Part shown: one piece after another, positions 31,723-40,448 of the stretch | Layout of the letters: each line of letters begins with the position of its first letter | Position numbering within the stretch: the stretch's first letter is position 1 | Source of the DNA: an uncultured bacterium | GTDB taxonomy: Bacteria > Myxococcota_A > Polyangia > Polyangiales > Houyiibacteriaceae | NCBI GenBank assembly: GCA_938024995.1 | Contig: CALJDU010000045.1 | Span: 161,453-225,452, forward strand | DNA length: 64,000 bases | Reading direction: 5' to 3' | Notes under the pieces: model-generated | What the model saw: the letters and a program-made list of their open reading frames with translations, nothing else | Told to the model about the DNA's origin: nothing | Database searches by the model: none | Program-made: the position numbers and the translations under genes

Positions 31723-33621
31723 ATGACGTTTACGGAAGCCGCCGTGGAGGTGCTCCGGCTCGTTGGTAAGCCGCTCCATTATAAGAAGATTACGGAGGTC
31801 GCGATCGCGCGGAACCTCCTGTCGCATGTCGGAAAGACACCCGAGATCACCATGAGCTCGCGGCTCGCGACGATGGTTCGGAAAGACCGGGGCGACGCTC
31901 CGATTTTGAAAGTGAAGCCCGGCGTGTTCGGGTTGAGGGATTTCTCCGCGAAGGTGCTGAAGGCTGCCGAGCGCGAGACGGGGCACGAGTACGACCTGCC
32001 CGATGACCTCCCCGAGCCCGCGCCGCCATCGGCCGCCGCTGTTCCTGCTTCGGAGTCGCAAAAGCTCCCTGGCCAGGACGTCTTCCCGGAAGAGGATGAC
32101 GACGATGAGCTCATCCTGGGCGTCCTCGACGACGAGAAGAAAGAAAAGAAGCGCAAGCGGCGGAAGCGGAAGTCTGACCGTGATGATGATCGCGAGCCGC
32201 GGGAATCGCGTCGCGAATCACGCCGCTCACGCAACAAAGACTCACGGCGTGGACGCGATCGGGATCGCGATCGCGATCGGGATCGCGGAGACGAGCGGGT
32301 TCCCGTCGCGGGCGACGTGGTCGGCGATGAACTCGCGGATGCCGTCGCGGTGGTCCTCGGCGGACGAGGGCGCACCCCACGCTCACTGACCGACATCGCC
32401 GAAGCGTTGGTCTCACGGGGTCGCCTTAGCGGAGATCCCTCTTCCCTGACCCCGACCGTGGCCGCGGCTGTTCGCGCGGATGCGGCCCGGCGCGAACGGG
32501 TCGGCGCGACGCCGCGTTTTCGTCTGAACGCCCAAGGTCTCTCGCTCGTCTCCTGGGCCGCGCCGACCGAGGCGTCACGCGCTGAAGTCGACGCGCTTCG
32601 CGCCGCTACGCGTCAACGCGAACTGGTCCGCCGCGCGTTCGTGCGTCGACTGGAAGACCTCCCGGCCGCAGGCTTGATGGAGATCCTCGCGACGTGGTTG
32701 AACGTTGAGGGCGTCAGCGCCTTGCGCGCCATCCGGCGCGAAGGGGCGGGACGGGACGAGTTCCATTTGGCGGGTGTCGCGCGCCGCGGAACCGCCAAGG
32801 TCCCGGTCGCGATCATCATCTGCCGCAGCGCCAAGAGCCTTGGTCGCGAGCGCGTGGTCGAGGCCCGTGGATCGCTCCATCACTACGGAAATGCCCGCGA
32901 AGCGTGGCTAATTACGCTTGGTCAGGTGCTCTCTGGTGCGCTTGAAGAGACCGAGGTCCAAGGCGCCGCGCCAGTGCAGCTCTTTGACGGCAACTCCCTC
33001 GCGGAAGCGATGGAGCGCGCGGGAATTGGCCTCTCCCGTCACACCATCCCGATCGTGTCGATGGACCTCGACCTCCTCGAGTCGCTCGGCGGGAAGCGCT
33101 CGGAGGGTGGACGTCGTCGCCGACGCGATGAAGACGAGGGTCGCCGCAAGCGTGATGACGAGCCCAAGGGACGTCGTCGCCGCGGTGGCAGCAAAGACGA
33201 TCAAGACGACAAGAAGAACGAGCCGCAGAGCGACGCGAAGGAAACGAAGGACGCAGACGCGACCGACGAAGAAGAGCCGACCGGGAAGCGTCGTCGTCGT
33301 CGTCGTCGCCGCGGCCGTGACCGCGAAGAGGCGCCCGCCGAGACCACGGAAGAGAACGCCGAAGCGTCGACCGATGCAGCGGACGCAGACGCAACACCGG
33401 CCGCAGACGCAATTGATGACGACGCGGACGCGACAGGAGACTCCGCGGACGCCAGCGATAGCGATTCGGCGACCGATGACGCGACGGAGGCGAAAGCCGT
33501 TGCGGATGACGATGACGACGTGATCATCGCGTCCGACGCGACGTATCAAGGAAACGATGAGGCCGAGGAGCCTCCCGGAGATACTGAGGAATTCGCTTTC
33601 GCCGGCGAGAGCGAAGAGTGA
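31723..33621 (+). CDS. HARE-HTH protein with Mrr-like (probably inactive) nuclease domain
   Basis: 632 residues. Residues 1-75 form a HARE-HTH winged helix (FTEAAVEVLRLVGKPLHYKK, LLSHVGKTPEITMSSRLATM, KVKPGVFGLRDF). A highly charged Lys/Arg/Asp linker follows. Residues ~205-285 look like a second, diverged HARE-type unit. Residues ~290-445 resemble an Mrr/PD-(D/E)xK domain (LPAAGLMEILATWLNVEGVS, VPVAIIICRSAKSLGRE, PVQLFDGNSLAEAMERAGIG), but the usual QxK reads I-C-R, so catalysis is doubtful. The last ~180 residues alternate poly-Arg/Lys with poly-Asp/Glu/Ala. A DNA- or RNA-binding chromatin-type role is inferred from the HARE family. Confidence 0.82.
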   Translation: MTFTEAAVEVLRLVGKPLHYKKITEVAIARNLLSHVGKTPEITMSSRLATMVRKDRGDAPILKVKPGVFGLRDFSAKVLKAAERETGHEYDLPDDLPEPAPPSAAAVPASESQKLPGQDVFPEEDDDDELILGVLDDEKKEKKRKRRKRKSDRDDDREPRESRRESRRSRNKDSRRGRDRDRDRDRDRGDERVPVAGDVVGDELADAVAVVLGGRGRTPRSLTDIAEALVSRGRLSGDPSSLTPTVAAAVRADAARRERVGATPRFRLNAQGLSLVSWAAPTEASRAEVDALRAATRQRELVRRAFVRRLEDLPAAGLMEILATWLNVEGVSALRAIRREGAGRDEFHLAGVARRGTAKVPVAIIICRSAKSLGRERVVEARGSLHHYGNAREAWLITLGQVLSGALEETEVQGAAPVQLFDGNSLAEAMERAGIGLSRHTIPIVSMDLDLLESLGGKRSEGGRRRRRDEDEGRRKRDDEPKGRRRRGGSKDDQDDKKNEPQSDAKETKDADATDEEEPTGKRRRRRRRRGRDREEAPAETTEENAEASTDAADADATPAADAIDDDADATGDSADASDSDSATDDATEAKAVADDDDDVIIASDATYQGNDEAEEPPGDTEEFAFAGESEE

Positions 33622-33664
33622 TTCACTGGCGCGCGTGTGCTCGCGTGCCCTAGGATCGCTCGAC

Positions 33665-34642
33665 ATGCGAACCGTTATCGCGCTGCTCCTCGCGAGCGCG
33701 CCTGTTGCTCCTGCCGCTGCGCAGGGCACCGGCGCGCCCGCTGCTGAGTCTCCTGTCCGCACGATCCCCGTCGTGGTTCAGAACGCCCCCGCCCAAGAAG
33801 AGGCGAGCGACGCGCCCGTGCGCGCGGAGCAACCGGAGCGACAGGAGGCCCATTCCGACACAACCGGCCCACGTGCTCCAGCGACCCGTCGCCACAGCAA
33901 CACGCGGATGTCACGCGCGCGGAACGAAGCGCCTCCGCGCGCCGACCGTCGCGTGCTCCCGAATCATGTTCGGGCACGTGACATCAATGAAGACGATGAC
34001 CCGATGCGCGATCCTGTGATCGGCCTGGGGACGATTCAGACCAACGACCTCGACCCGGCCACCGCGAGACGTCTCGACGATCCGGGAGCGATGGCCGTGG
34101 CCCGCGCGTTGAACGAGCGGCTCACCGTCTGGCACAACGGTCGCCGGCGTGTCTACGTTCGCCACTGTCGTGAGGGCGGAGTGGACTGCATGACCCGTAT
34201 CGCCGCAATGGCCCGCATCATCGTTGATTCGGCGCGGATTCATCGTGTCGATCCCTTCCTGGTCGCGGCCATGGCGCTTCGGGAGAGCGGGCTGAACCCG
34301 TTCGCGGAAGGGGGAATCGGCGAAAGAGGCCTGATTCAGCTCCACCCACGTGGTGTTGGCAACGACGTCCGATTTGTCCAGAACGACACGTACCGCACCC
34401 GTTGTGCCCAGCGCGCTGACGCTTGTCAGGCGGAGGTCCTGGACGTGGGAGCGCGTTTGTTGGCGAACTCGATCCAGCGATGCGGCAGCGTTGAAGACGG
34501 GCTCGGGGCCTATAACTCCGGTCACTGTCAGACCACGAGCTACAGCGCGCGCGTTCTTGAGGAGCGGCAGAACCTGCTCCACCTTCTGAAGCGCGGACGA
34601 CGTCCGTACGCGCGTGAGGAAGGCACGAACGACCCGACCTAG
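33665..34642 (+). CDS. Exported lytic transglycosylase-like protein
   Basis: 325 residues. Signal peptide VIALLLASAPVAPAAAQ; a ~110-residue Pro/Ala/Arg-rich low-complexity stretch; then a Slt-type lysozyme fold (about 170-315): HRVDPFLVAAMALRESGLNP with catalytic Glu in RESG, GGIGERGLIQLHPRG, and DGLGAYNSGHC (AYNSG). It should cleave peptidoglycan glycan strands in the periplasm. Six Cys in the domain suggest disulfides. It is convergent with the MshEN-GAF gene, nine bases apart. Confidence 0.9.
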   Translation: MRTVIALLLASAPVAPAAAQGTGAPAAESPVRTIPVVVQNAPAQEEASDAPVRAEQPERQEAHSDTTGPRAPATRRHSNTRMSRARNEAPPRADRRVLPNHVRARDINEDDDPMRDPVIGLGTIQTNDLDPATARRLDDPGAMAVARALNERLTVWHNGRRRVYVRHCREGGVDCMTRIAAMARIIVDSARIHRVDPFLVAAMALRESGLNPFAEGGIGERGLIQLHPRGVGNDVRFVQNDTYRTRCAQRADACQAEVLDVGARLLANSIQRCGSVEDGLGAYNSGHCQTTSYSARVLEERQNLLHLLKRGRRPYAREEGTNDPT

Positions 34643-34651
34643 GCTCCGCGA

Positions 34652-36277
34652 CTACTTCTTCTTGTCGACCAAGAGTCGGCGAAACGCACGACCGACGCCT
34701 TGCGCGACGATCTCGAGCCGCTCTTGCCCGATGCCGTCGTGCGACACACCGCTCGCGACCAGGAGCGCGACCACGCGTTCGTCCACGGTCACTGGCAGCA
34801 CCACGATGTTGTCGGTGCGGTTCCCGGTCGCGGCCCGGAAGAGGTTGTCGGCCGCCGCCGAACCAAAGGGGCCCTCATATCGTTCACCACTCTCGACGAC
34901 GGTGCGGAACACGGACGGGCTGTTCGCGGGGATCCAGAGGTTCCGGATGGCGTCTTCGCTGATTCCGTCTCCGGTACCGTTCCAGCCCTTGAGAACGCCG
35001 CGGCGAATCGCGAGAAAGACGACGGCGCGCGCGACCGTGGCGGCGCCCTGACACGCGAGCGAGACGATTCGATCGCGGTCGTCCGTGACGCGCATCTCGG
35101 TGAGGAGCGCGCGGATCTCCATCGGCTTCTTCTCGGCGAACTCCGTCGGTCCGACGCTTCGCTCCATGTCGGAGAGGTCGCCCCACTGGTCTCCCGAGGC
35201 GTCCTCCGGATCGAGCTTCCACTCACTGCTCTTCATGCGATGAAACACCCGCCGACTGGAGTGGGCGCGCTCGTCGTCGCTTTGCGTGGGCGGCGCCTCC
35301 GAGTCGCGGTCCTCGACCGGGTCGAGCGCTTGCTGGCCCGAGCGATGGTCCAGGACGGGAGGCGGAACGCTCGCGGCGTCTTGCTCAGCGAGGTCGGGTG
35401 TGGTCTGACGATCCCGCTCACGACGGGCAGGGTGATCCGGCTCCGCTTGCTCTTCGGCGTCGGCGCTCTCCGTGTCGGTCTCGGGCCGCTTCTCCGCACG
35501 CAGAATCGCGGAGCGATCGAGAAACTCTTCCAGCGGGGGATCAAGCGTCTCGGCGACCGAAGGGGGGGCCTCCGCGACCGGGGGGACCGGCGTGCGATGC
35601 GGAGCGGCCTCCGCGCGCGCTTCGGCTTCCGCGGCCGACAGCTCCGCTGCGATGCTTGACAGCTCCGCCTCCGCGAACCGCGCCTCCGCGCGATCGAGCT
35701 CGGCTTCCATTTCGGCGAGCTCCAGATCCACACTCGCCGGACCGTTGTCCGGGATCAGCGGCGGGTTCGCGCTTCGCTTGTCGAGCTCGTCAAAAATGTC
35801 CGCCTTGGCGTACTGCGCCGTCCGGGTCGGAACCGACAGCGGGAGCGCTTTCGTACGGACCAAGGGAACGACGAGCTCATCGTCGAGGCCGAGCGCGCTT
35901 CGGAGGTGCGCGTAACGTGCGGCGACCGGAATGACCCGCTTCTCGATCAACTTCTCAAGCGCATGGGTCGCCAAGTGGTCGCTTGGATCCGCCATCGCGA
36001 CGACCAACCCACGCGCTTCTTCGCGTAGGGGGATCGCGAGCAAGCGGGACGCGACGTCTCCTGGGACGTGGTCGCGCGCGGCCGAGCTATCGAGCTCATG
36101 CTCCTCGACCAGCGGACCAAATCCTTCCGCGATGAAGAAGCCGGCGAGGGCGTCTTCCCGCAGGCCCGCGTCGATCAGCGCGCCAACGGGATGCGCGTCT
36201 TGGCCGATCGTGTCCTCCATCTGAGCACGAGTGATGAGCCCAGCGCGGAGCAGGCGGGTCGAGAGGCTATCGGCCAC
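34652..36277 (-). CDS. MshEN-domain protein with C-terminal GAF-like domain
   Basis: 541 residues. Residues 1-140 match the MshEN (GspE/PilB N-terminal) domain: STRLLRAGLITRAQMEDTIG, PVGALIDAGLREDALAGFFI, LLAIPLREEARGLVVAMADP and PVAARYAHLRSALGL. In PilB/MshE this domain binds cyclic di-GMP, but here no ATPase domain follows. A Glu/Ala coiled-coil and Pro-rich region (200-390) leads to a GAF-like domain (~400-541: MEIRALLTEMRVTDDRDRIV, LPVTVDERVVALLVASGVSH, GQERLEIVAQGVGRAFRRLL). GTG 36277 is the best start; the open frame upstream runs antisense into the histidine kinase gene. Probably a c-di-GMP-responsive adaptor (inference). Confidence 0.83.
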   Translation of the reverse strand: MADSLSTRLLRAGLITRAQMEDTIGQDAHPVGALIDAGLREDALAGFFIAEGFGPLVEEHELDSSAARDHVPGDVASRLLAIPLREEARGLVVAMADPSDHLATHALEKLIEKRVIPVAARYAHLRSALGLDDELVVPLVRTKALPLSVPTRTAQYAKADIFDELDKRSANPPLIPDNGPASVDLELAEMEAELDRAEARFAEAELSSIAAELSAAEAEARAEAAPHRTPVPPVAEAPPSVAETLDPPLEEFLDRSAILRAEKRPETDTESADAEEQAEPDHPARRERDRQTTPDLAEQDAASVPPPVLDHRSGQQALDPVEDRDSEAPPTQSDDERAHSSRRVFHRMKSSEWKLDPEDASGDQWGDLSDMERSVGPTEFAEKKPMEIRALLTEMRVTDDRDRIVSLACQGAATVARAVVFLAIRRGVLKGWNGTGDGISEDAIRNLWIPANSPSVFRTVVESGERYEGPFGSAAADNLFRAATGNRTDNIVVLPVTVDERVVALLVASGVSHDGIGQERLEIVAQGVGRAFRRLLVDKKK

Positions 36278-36406
36278 CTCATCTAGGTATCGACCGAGGG
36301 AACGCGGGTCAACTCTTGCGGACCTCGACCGGCACCCGCGCATCGCCCCAAAGGCCGCGACCGTCGGGTTTCTCGCGAAACGTGGCGAACTGGTTAACAG
36401 TAACTC

Positions 36407-37612
36407 GTGGCACGCGTCCTCCACATTGAAGACGATCCGAAGAATCGGCGTTTGGTCGAGAAGCTCCTGGTCGCAGCGGGGCATGAAGTCGACGACGCCG
36501 CGAGCGGTCTCGAGGGGATCCGTCTCGCCGTTCTCCGCCGTCCGGACCTCGTGTTGGTGGACATCAACGTGCCTGACCTCGATGGCTATGAGGTGACGCT
36601 TCGTCTTCGCGGGATGGCGTCGCTTCGGGGCGTCCCGATCGTCGCGATCACAGCGGAGGGCGATCGCGAGACGAGCCTCGCGGTGGGCGCCGATGGCTTT
36701 ATCTCCAAGCCGATCGAAGCGGGGAAATTTGCGCGGACCATCGAGCGTTTCTTGGAGGGTCACCGCGAGCGTCCCGACGAGGACACCGGCGAGATTCGCC
36801 TTCGTGAACAGTCGCAGAAAATCGTCGGGCGGCTGGAGGAGAAGTACGTGGCGCTCCTCGAGGCGAACGCGCGACTGGAAGAGATGGCGCGGTTGCGACG
36901 CGAGTTTCTTCAGAACGTGAGCCACGAACTCGCGACCCCGATGACCCCGGTCGTCGGCTACCTGCGTCTGCTCTTGAACGAAGAGCTCGGGCCGCTCACG
37001 CCGTTGCAGCAGAAGTGCTTGAGATCGATCGAGTCGTCGACCCAGCGTCTGCGCGGCGTGGTCGACACGTTGCTCGACGTGAGTTCGCTCGAGACGGGGC
37101 GCATGCACTTCTACGCGCGCCGCTACGACTTCCTCGAGGTCGTGCAGAACGCCTTGCGCGCGACCCGCGATGATCTGGCCGAGCGCGACATCACCGTGAT
37201 CGAAGAGCCAGCCAAAGCGGGGATGCCGGCGCTCGGCGATCCGGAGAAGCTCGAGCGCGCGATCGTGCATGTGCTCGACAACGCCGCGAAGTTCACGCCC
37301 GCGGGAGGTGAGGTCGCGATCGCCGTGCGGCGGTGCGGCCCGACGGGAGCAGAGTACGAGCTCCTCGTCGCGGACAGCGGTCCAGGCATCGACCCGGAGC
37401 AGATCTCGCGCATCCTGGAGCCGTTCTACCAGGTCGATGGTTCCGCGACGCGTCAGTACGGCGGCGTCGGTCTCGGCCTGGCGTTCGCGAGTCGCGTGAC
37501 CGAAGCGCTGGGCGGCGGGGTCTCCATTTCGAGCCCACCCGATGATGAAGTCGCTGGCGTCCGGCTGTCGGGGACGATGGTTCGACTCCGCGTCGGTGCT
37601 CGCGCGGGCTGA
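36407..37612 (+). CDS. Receiver-histidine kinase (REC-HisKA-HATPase)
   Basis: 401 residues, cytoplasmic. REC domain first (VLHIEDDPKNRRLVEKLL, phospho-Asp in LVLVDINVPDLDG, ITAEGD, ISKPIEAGKF), a coiled-coil linker (~125-165), HisKA with the phospho-His in FLQNVSHELATPMTPVVGYL, and HATPase with N box VLDNAAKFTP, G1 DSGPGID and G2 GGVGLGLAFA. REC-first kinases act as relay or response-modulated kinases; no DNA-binding output is present. The GTG start has no strong ribosome site. It is divergent from the MshEN-GAF gene and ends one base before the desulfurase start. Confidence 0.93.
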   Translation: MARVLHIEDDPKNRRLVEKLLVAAGHEVDDAASGLEGIRLAVLRRPDLVLVDINVPDLDGYEVTLRLRGMASLRGVPIVAITAEGDRETSLAVGADGFISKPIEAGKFARTIERFLEGHRERPDEDTGEIRLREQSQKIVGRLEEKYVALLEANARLEEMARLRREFLQNVSHELATPMTPVVGYLRLLLNEELGPLTPLQQKCLRSIESSTQRLRGVVDTLLDVSSLETGRMHFYARRYDFLEVVQNALRATRDDLAERDITVIEEPAKAGMPALGDPEKLERAIVHVLDNAAKFTPAGGEVAIAVRRCGPTGAEYELLVADSGPGIDPEQISRILEPFYQVDGSATRQYGGVGLGLAFASRVTEALGGGVSISSPPDDEVAGVRLSGTMVRLRVGARAG

Positions 37613-37613
37613 C

Positions 37614-38726
37614 GTGATCTATCTCGATCATCACGCCGCGACGCCGCTTCACGCGTCGGCGCGGACCGCGATGGAAGAAGCGATGAAGCTCGCGTTCGCG
37701 AACCCGTCCAGCGTTCACGGCGCGGGACGAGTCGCGGGGAAGTACCTCACGACCACTCGACGCGCGCTCGCCGACGCGGTGTCATGTCGCGCGTCCGAGG
37801 TGATCCTCACGGCGGGCGGGACCGAGGCGGTGAACGCGGGGGTGTTCGGGCTCCCAGCGGCCTCGATGATCACGACGACGCTGGAGCATCCCGCGGTTCG
37901 CGAGAGCGTGCACGCGCGCGGCCTTCCGGTGGAAACGCTCGCCGTCTCTTCACAGGGAGCGTTCCTCACCGACCTCGCCGATGCGCTCGAGCGGCTCCCG
38001 GCCCCTGCGCTCGTCGCGCTTCAGTGGGTCAACCACGAGGTCGGCGCGGTCTTCCCGATCCGCGAGGTCACGAAGACCGCGGCTGAACACGAGGCGCGCG
38101 TGTTCGTCGACGCGTCGCAAGCGCTCGGGAAAGTGGAGGTCGACCTCAAGGACGTGTCGGTCGACGCGGTCGCGTTCGCGTCACACAAGATCGGCGGCCC
38201 AGCGGGTGCCGGAGCGCTCGTCGTCCGGCGCGGGGTCCCGTTTGAAGCGCGGACGTTTGGCGGCGGCCAGGAACGCGGACGGCGCGCGGGGAGCCTTGAT
38301 CCCGTCGCCCACGCCGGATTCGGCGCGGCGTGTCGCGCGGTCGGGTCGCGACTCGAGGCGATGGTCGGGATCGCGGCGCGACGTGATCGCTTGGAGCGCG
38401 CGCTCGTTCACGAAGGCGCACGCGTGAACCGCGCCGACCTTCCGCGGGTCGCGACCGTGACGAACGTCAGCGTGCCGAGCTGGCGAGGCGATGTCTTGGT
38501 GGCGGCGCTCGACGTCGAAGGGCTGTGCGTCGCGAGCGGCGCGGCCTGCTCGTCCGGCGTCGCGGAGCCGTCGGCCGTGATCCGGGCGCTCTTTGAGAAC
38601 GCCGCGGACCGCGACGAGCGCGCCGCGTCTGCCCTCCGCGTCTCGATCGGTCCAGAGACCACCGACGAGGAGGTCTCGGCGGCGTCCGCGATTTTCGCGT
38701 CCGTGCTTCCCCGGCAGCGCGGATAA
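37614..38726 (+). CDS. Cysteine desulfurase (NifS/IscS family)
   Basis: 370-residue PLP aminotransferase-fold enzyme: IYLDHHAATPLHASARTAME, NPSSVHGAGRVAGKYL, EVILTAGGTEAVNAGVFG, VFVDASQALGKVEVDL, FASHKIGGPAGAGALVV (PLP Lys) and CVASGAACSSGVAEPSAVIR (catalytic Cys loop, short insertion). It takes sulfur from cysteine as a persulfide. mnmA follows directly, so its likely job is feeding tRNA 2-thiouridine synthesis. GTG 37614 gives the canonical start; it begins one base after the kinase stop. Confidence 0.95.
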   Translation: MIYLDHHAATPLHASARTAMEEAMKLAFANPSSVHGAGRVAGKYLTTTRRALADAVSCRASEVILTAGGTEAVNAGVFGLPAASMITTTLEHPAVRESVHARGLPVETLAVSSQGAFLTDLADALERLPAPALVALQWVNHEVGAVFPIREVTKTAAEHEARVFVDASQALGKVEVDLKDVSVDAVAFASHKIGGPAGAGALVVRRGVPFEARTFGGGQERGRRAGSLDPVAHAGFGAACRAVGSRLEAMVGIAARRDRLERALVHEGARVNRADLPRVATVTNVSVPSWRGDVLVAALDVEGLCVASGAACSSGVAEPSAVIRALFENAADRDERAASALRVSIGPETTDEEVSAASAIFASVLPRQRG

Positions 38727-38784
38727 GTGGCACGCGTGGACAGCTCCGGTTGACGTCGCGCCGCAGAGTGGTCATTCGGTCACC

Positions 38785-39843
38785 ATGAAGGAACGGGTCG
38801 TCGTAGCGATGAGCGGAGGCGTGGACTCGTCTGTGGCCGCCGCGCTGCTCCACGAGCAGGGTCACGACTTGGTGGGCGTCACGCTGCACCTCTGGGACGC
38901 GAGCGGCGATCAACTGGTCGGTCGATGTTGTGCGCCCGAGGACCGCGGAGACGCGCGCGAGACGTGTGAGCACCTCGGCATCCCCCACTACGTCTTGGAC
39001 GAGCGGGAAGCGTTTCGAACCCACGTCGTCGACCCCTTCCTCAAAGAGTACAGCGCTGGGCGGACGCCGATCCCATGCGTCGAGTGCAACCGCACCGTTA
39101 AGCTCGTGCAGCTTGCAGAGCTCGCGGAGCGCTTCGGCGCGTCACGCGTCGCGACGGGTCACTACGCGCGGGTCGAAGAGGGCGCGCGCGGACAGCGGCT
39201 CTTTCGCGGACGCGACCACGGCAAGGACCAGAGCTACTTTCTCTTCGGTCTCCCCGACGAGACCCTCAAGAAGATGGTCTTCCCGCTCGGCGAGCTCGAG
39301 AAGGGCGAGACGCGCGCACACGGTCGCCGCCTCAAGCTGCCCAACGCGGACAAGCCAGACAGCCAGGAGCTCTGCTTCGTGCCGGACGGCGACGTCCGCG
39401 GTTTCGTATCGCGCGAGCTGGGTCCCCGCGCGGCGGGAGAAGTGGTCGACACGGAAGGGCGGGTGCTCGCGGAGCACACTGGCATCGAAGGCTTCACGAT
39501 TGGGCAGCGACGCGGTCTCGGCGTCGCCGGCGCGGGCAAGCCGAAGTACGTGCTGCAGATCATCGCGGACCAAGACCGCGTCGTCGTCGGCGAGGCCGAA
39601 GAACTCATGCGCTCCACCTTGACCGTCAAGGACGCGCATTGGCTCCCGCAGGCGCCCCGGGAGCCCTTCGAAGGTGAGGTTCGGATTCGTTATCGGCACA
39701 CCCCCGCGGCCGCTCAGATTACGCCCCGCGGGGACCGCTTTGACGTGGTCTTCGACACGCCGCAGCGCGCGGTGTCGCCGGGACAAGCCGCGGTGGTGTA
39801 TCGTGGAGAAGAGGTCTTCGGCGGTGGATTCATCGAGTCATAG
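38785..39843 (+). CDS. mnmA: tRNA-specific 2-thiouridylase MnmA
   Basis: 352 residues. PP-loop MKERVVVAMSGGVDSSVAAA, catalytic Cys in PIPCVECNRTVKL and SQELCFVPDG, GHYARV, DQSYFLFGLP and the C-terminal barrel GFTIGQRRGLGVAG. It thiolates U34 of Glu/Gln/Lys tRNAs, taking sulfur that begins at a cysteine desulfurase such as the one encoded upstream. The ATG at 38785 gives the family N-terminus. Its last 20 bases overlap the start of the next gene. Confidence 0.96.
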   Translation: MKERVVVAMSGGVDSSVAAALLHEQGHDLVGVTLHLWDASGDQLVGRCCAPEDRGDARETCEHLGIPHYVLDEREAFRTHVVDPFLKEYSAGRTPIPCVECNRTVKLVQLAELAERFGASRVATGHYARVEEGARGQRLFRGRDHGKDQSYFLFGLPDETLKKMVFPLGELEKGETRAHGRRLKLPNADKPDSQELCFVPDGDVRGFVSRELGPRAAGEVVDTEGRVLAEHTGIEGFTIGQRRGLGVAGAGKPKYVLQIIADQDRVVVGEAEELMRSTLTVKDAHWLPQAPREPFEGEVRIRYRHTPAAAQITPRGDRFDVVFDTPQRAVSPGQAAVVYRGEEVFGGGFIES

Positions 39844-40411
39844 GTTCGCGCTCCAGGTCGGCGCCGTCGTCATCGCGGTCTTGTCGATGGCGTGCTCGGA
39901 GGGCGTCGGGATCGGCGAGGTCGGCGGCACACTCTGGGCACCCGCCTGCGGATTCGACGGGGACCCGCTCGAGCTCAACCCCACGTTCTTTGCGGCCGAT
40001 CCCTTCGAGGAGTCGCTCGAGATCACGGTCCAGCGCGGGAGCGACTTCGAGGACCTCACGGACGGCATCTCCATCTTTGTGCCCAACCCATCAGAGATCA
40101 CGACGCAGCTCGGCGAGCCGCTGCCTTTTTCAGAGACCGGCATCGGCGGCATCCGGATGAACCTCTTCCTCCATCGGACCTGTCGGTTCTCGCGCGACCA
40201 TCCGCCCGTGAGCTACGTGGCGACCTCGGGTTCCATCTCGTTCGACGCGATCTACGCGCCCTCTGTGGATGAGGACGCGCTTCGAACGGCGGCGACGTTC
40301 ACGGACGTCGTCTTGGTCGATCCGGCACAACCGGAGACCCGCCGCGCGGAGCTGAACGGCGAGTTTAGTTTCCTCTTCAACCGCGGTCGACCTGCGCAGC
40401 GCTTTCCTTGA
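39824..40411 (+). CDS. Small lipoprotein of unknown function
   Basis: 195 residues. GTG 39824 (GAGG eight to ten bases upstream) starts a lipoprotein signal RFALQVGAVVIAVLSMAC with lipobox LSMAC. The mature protein is short, beta-rich and acidic with two further Cys (PACGFDGDP, RTCRFSRD). No family recognised. It overlaps mnmA by 20 bases, an unusual pairing of a surface lipoprotein with a tRNA enzyme, more likely compaction than shared function. Confidence 0.75.
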   Translation: MDSSSHRFALQVGAVVIAVLSMACSEGVGIGEVGGTLWAPACGFDGDPLELNPTFFAADPFEESLEITVQRGSDFEDLTDGISIFVPNPSEITTQLGEPLPFSETGIGGIRMNLFLHRTCRFSRDHPPVSYVATSGSISFDAIYAPSVDEDALRTAATFTDVVLVDPAQPETRRAELNGEFSFLFNRGRPAQRFP

Positions 40412-40448
40412 TCGCGCGCTCGCGCTGTTCTGGACGCGCGCCGGTGTC

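Noticed and set aside
36278..37270. N-terminal extension of the MshEN protein
   Set aside because: The extra ~330 residues are antisense to the histidine kinase catalytic region and have no domain features.
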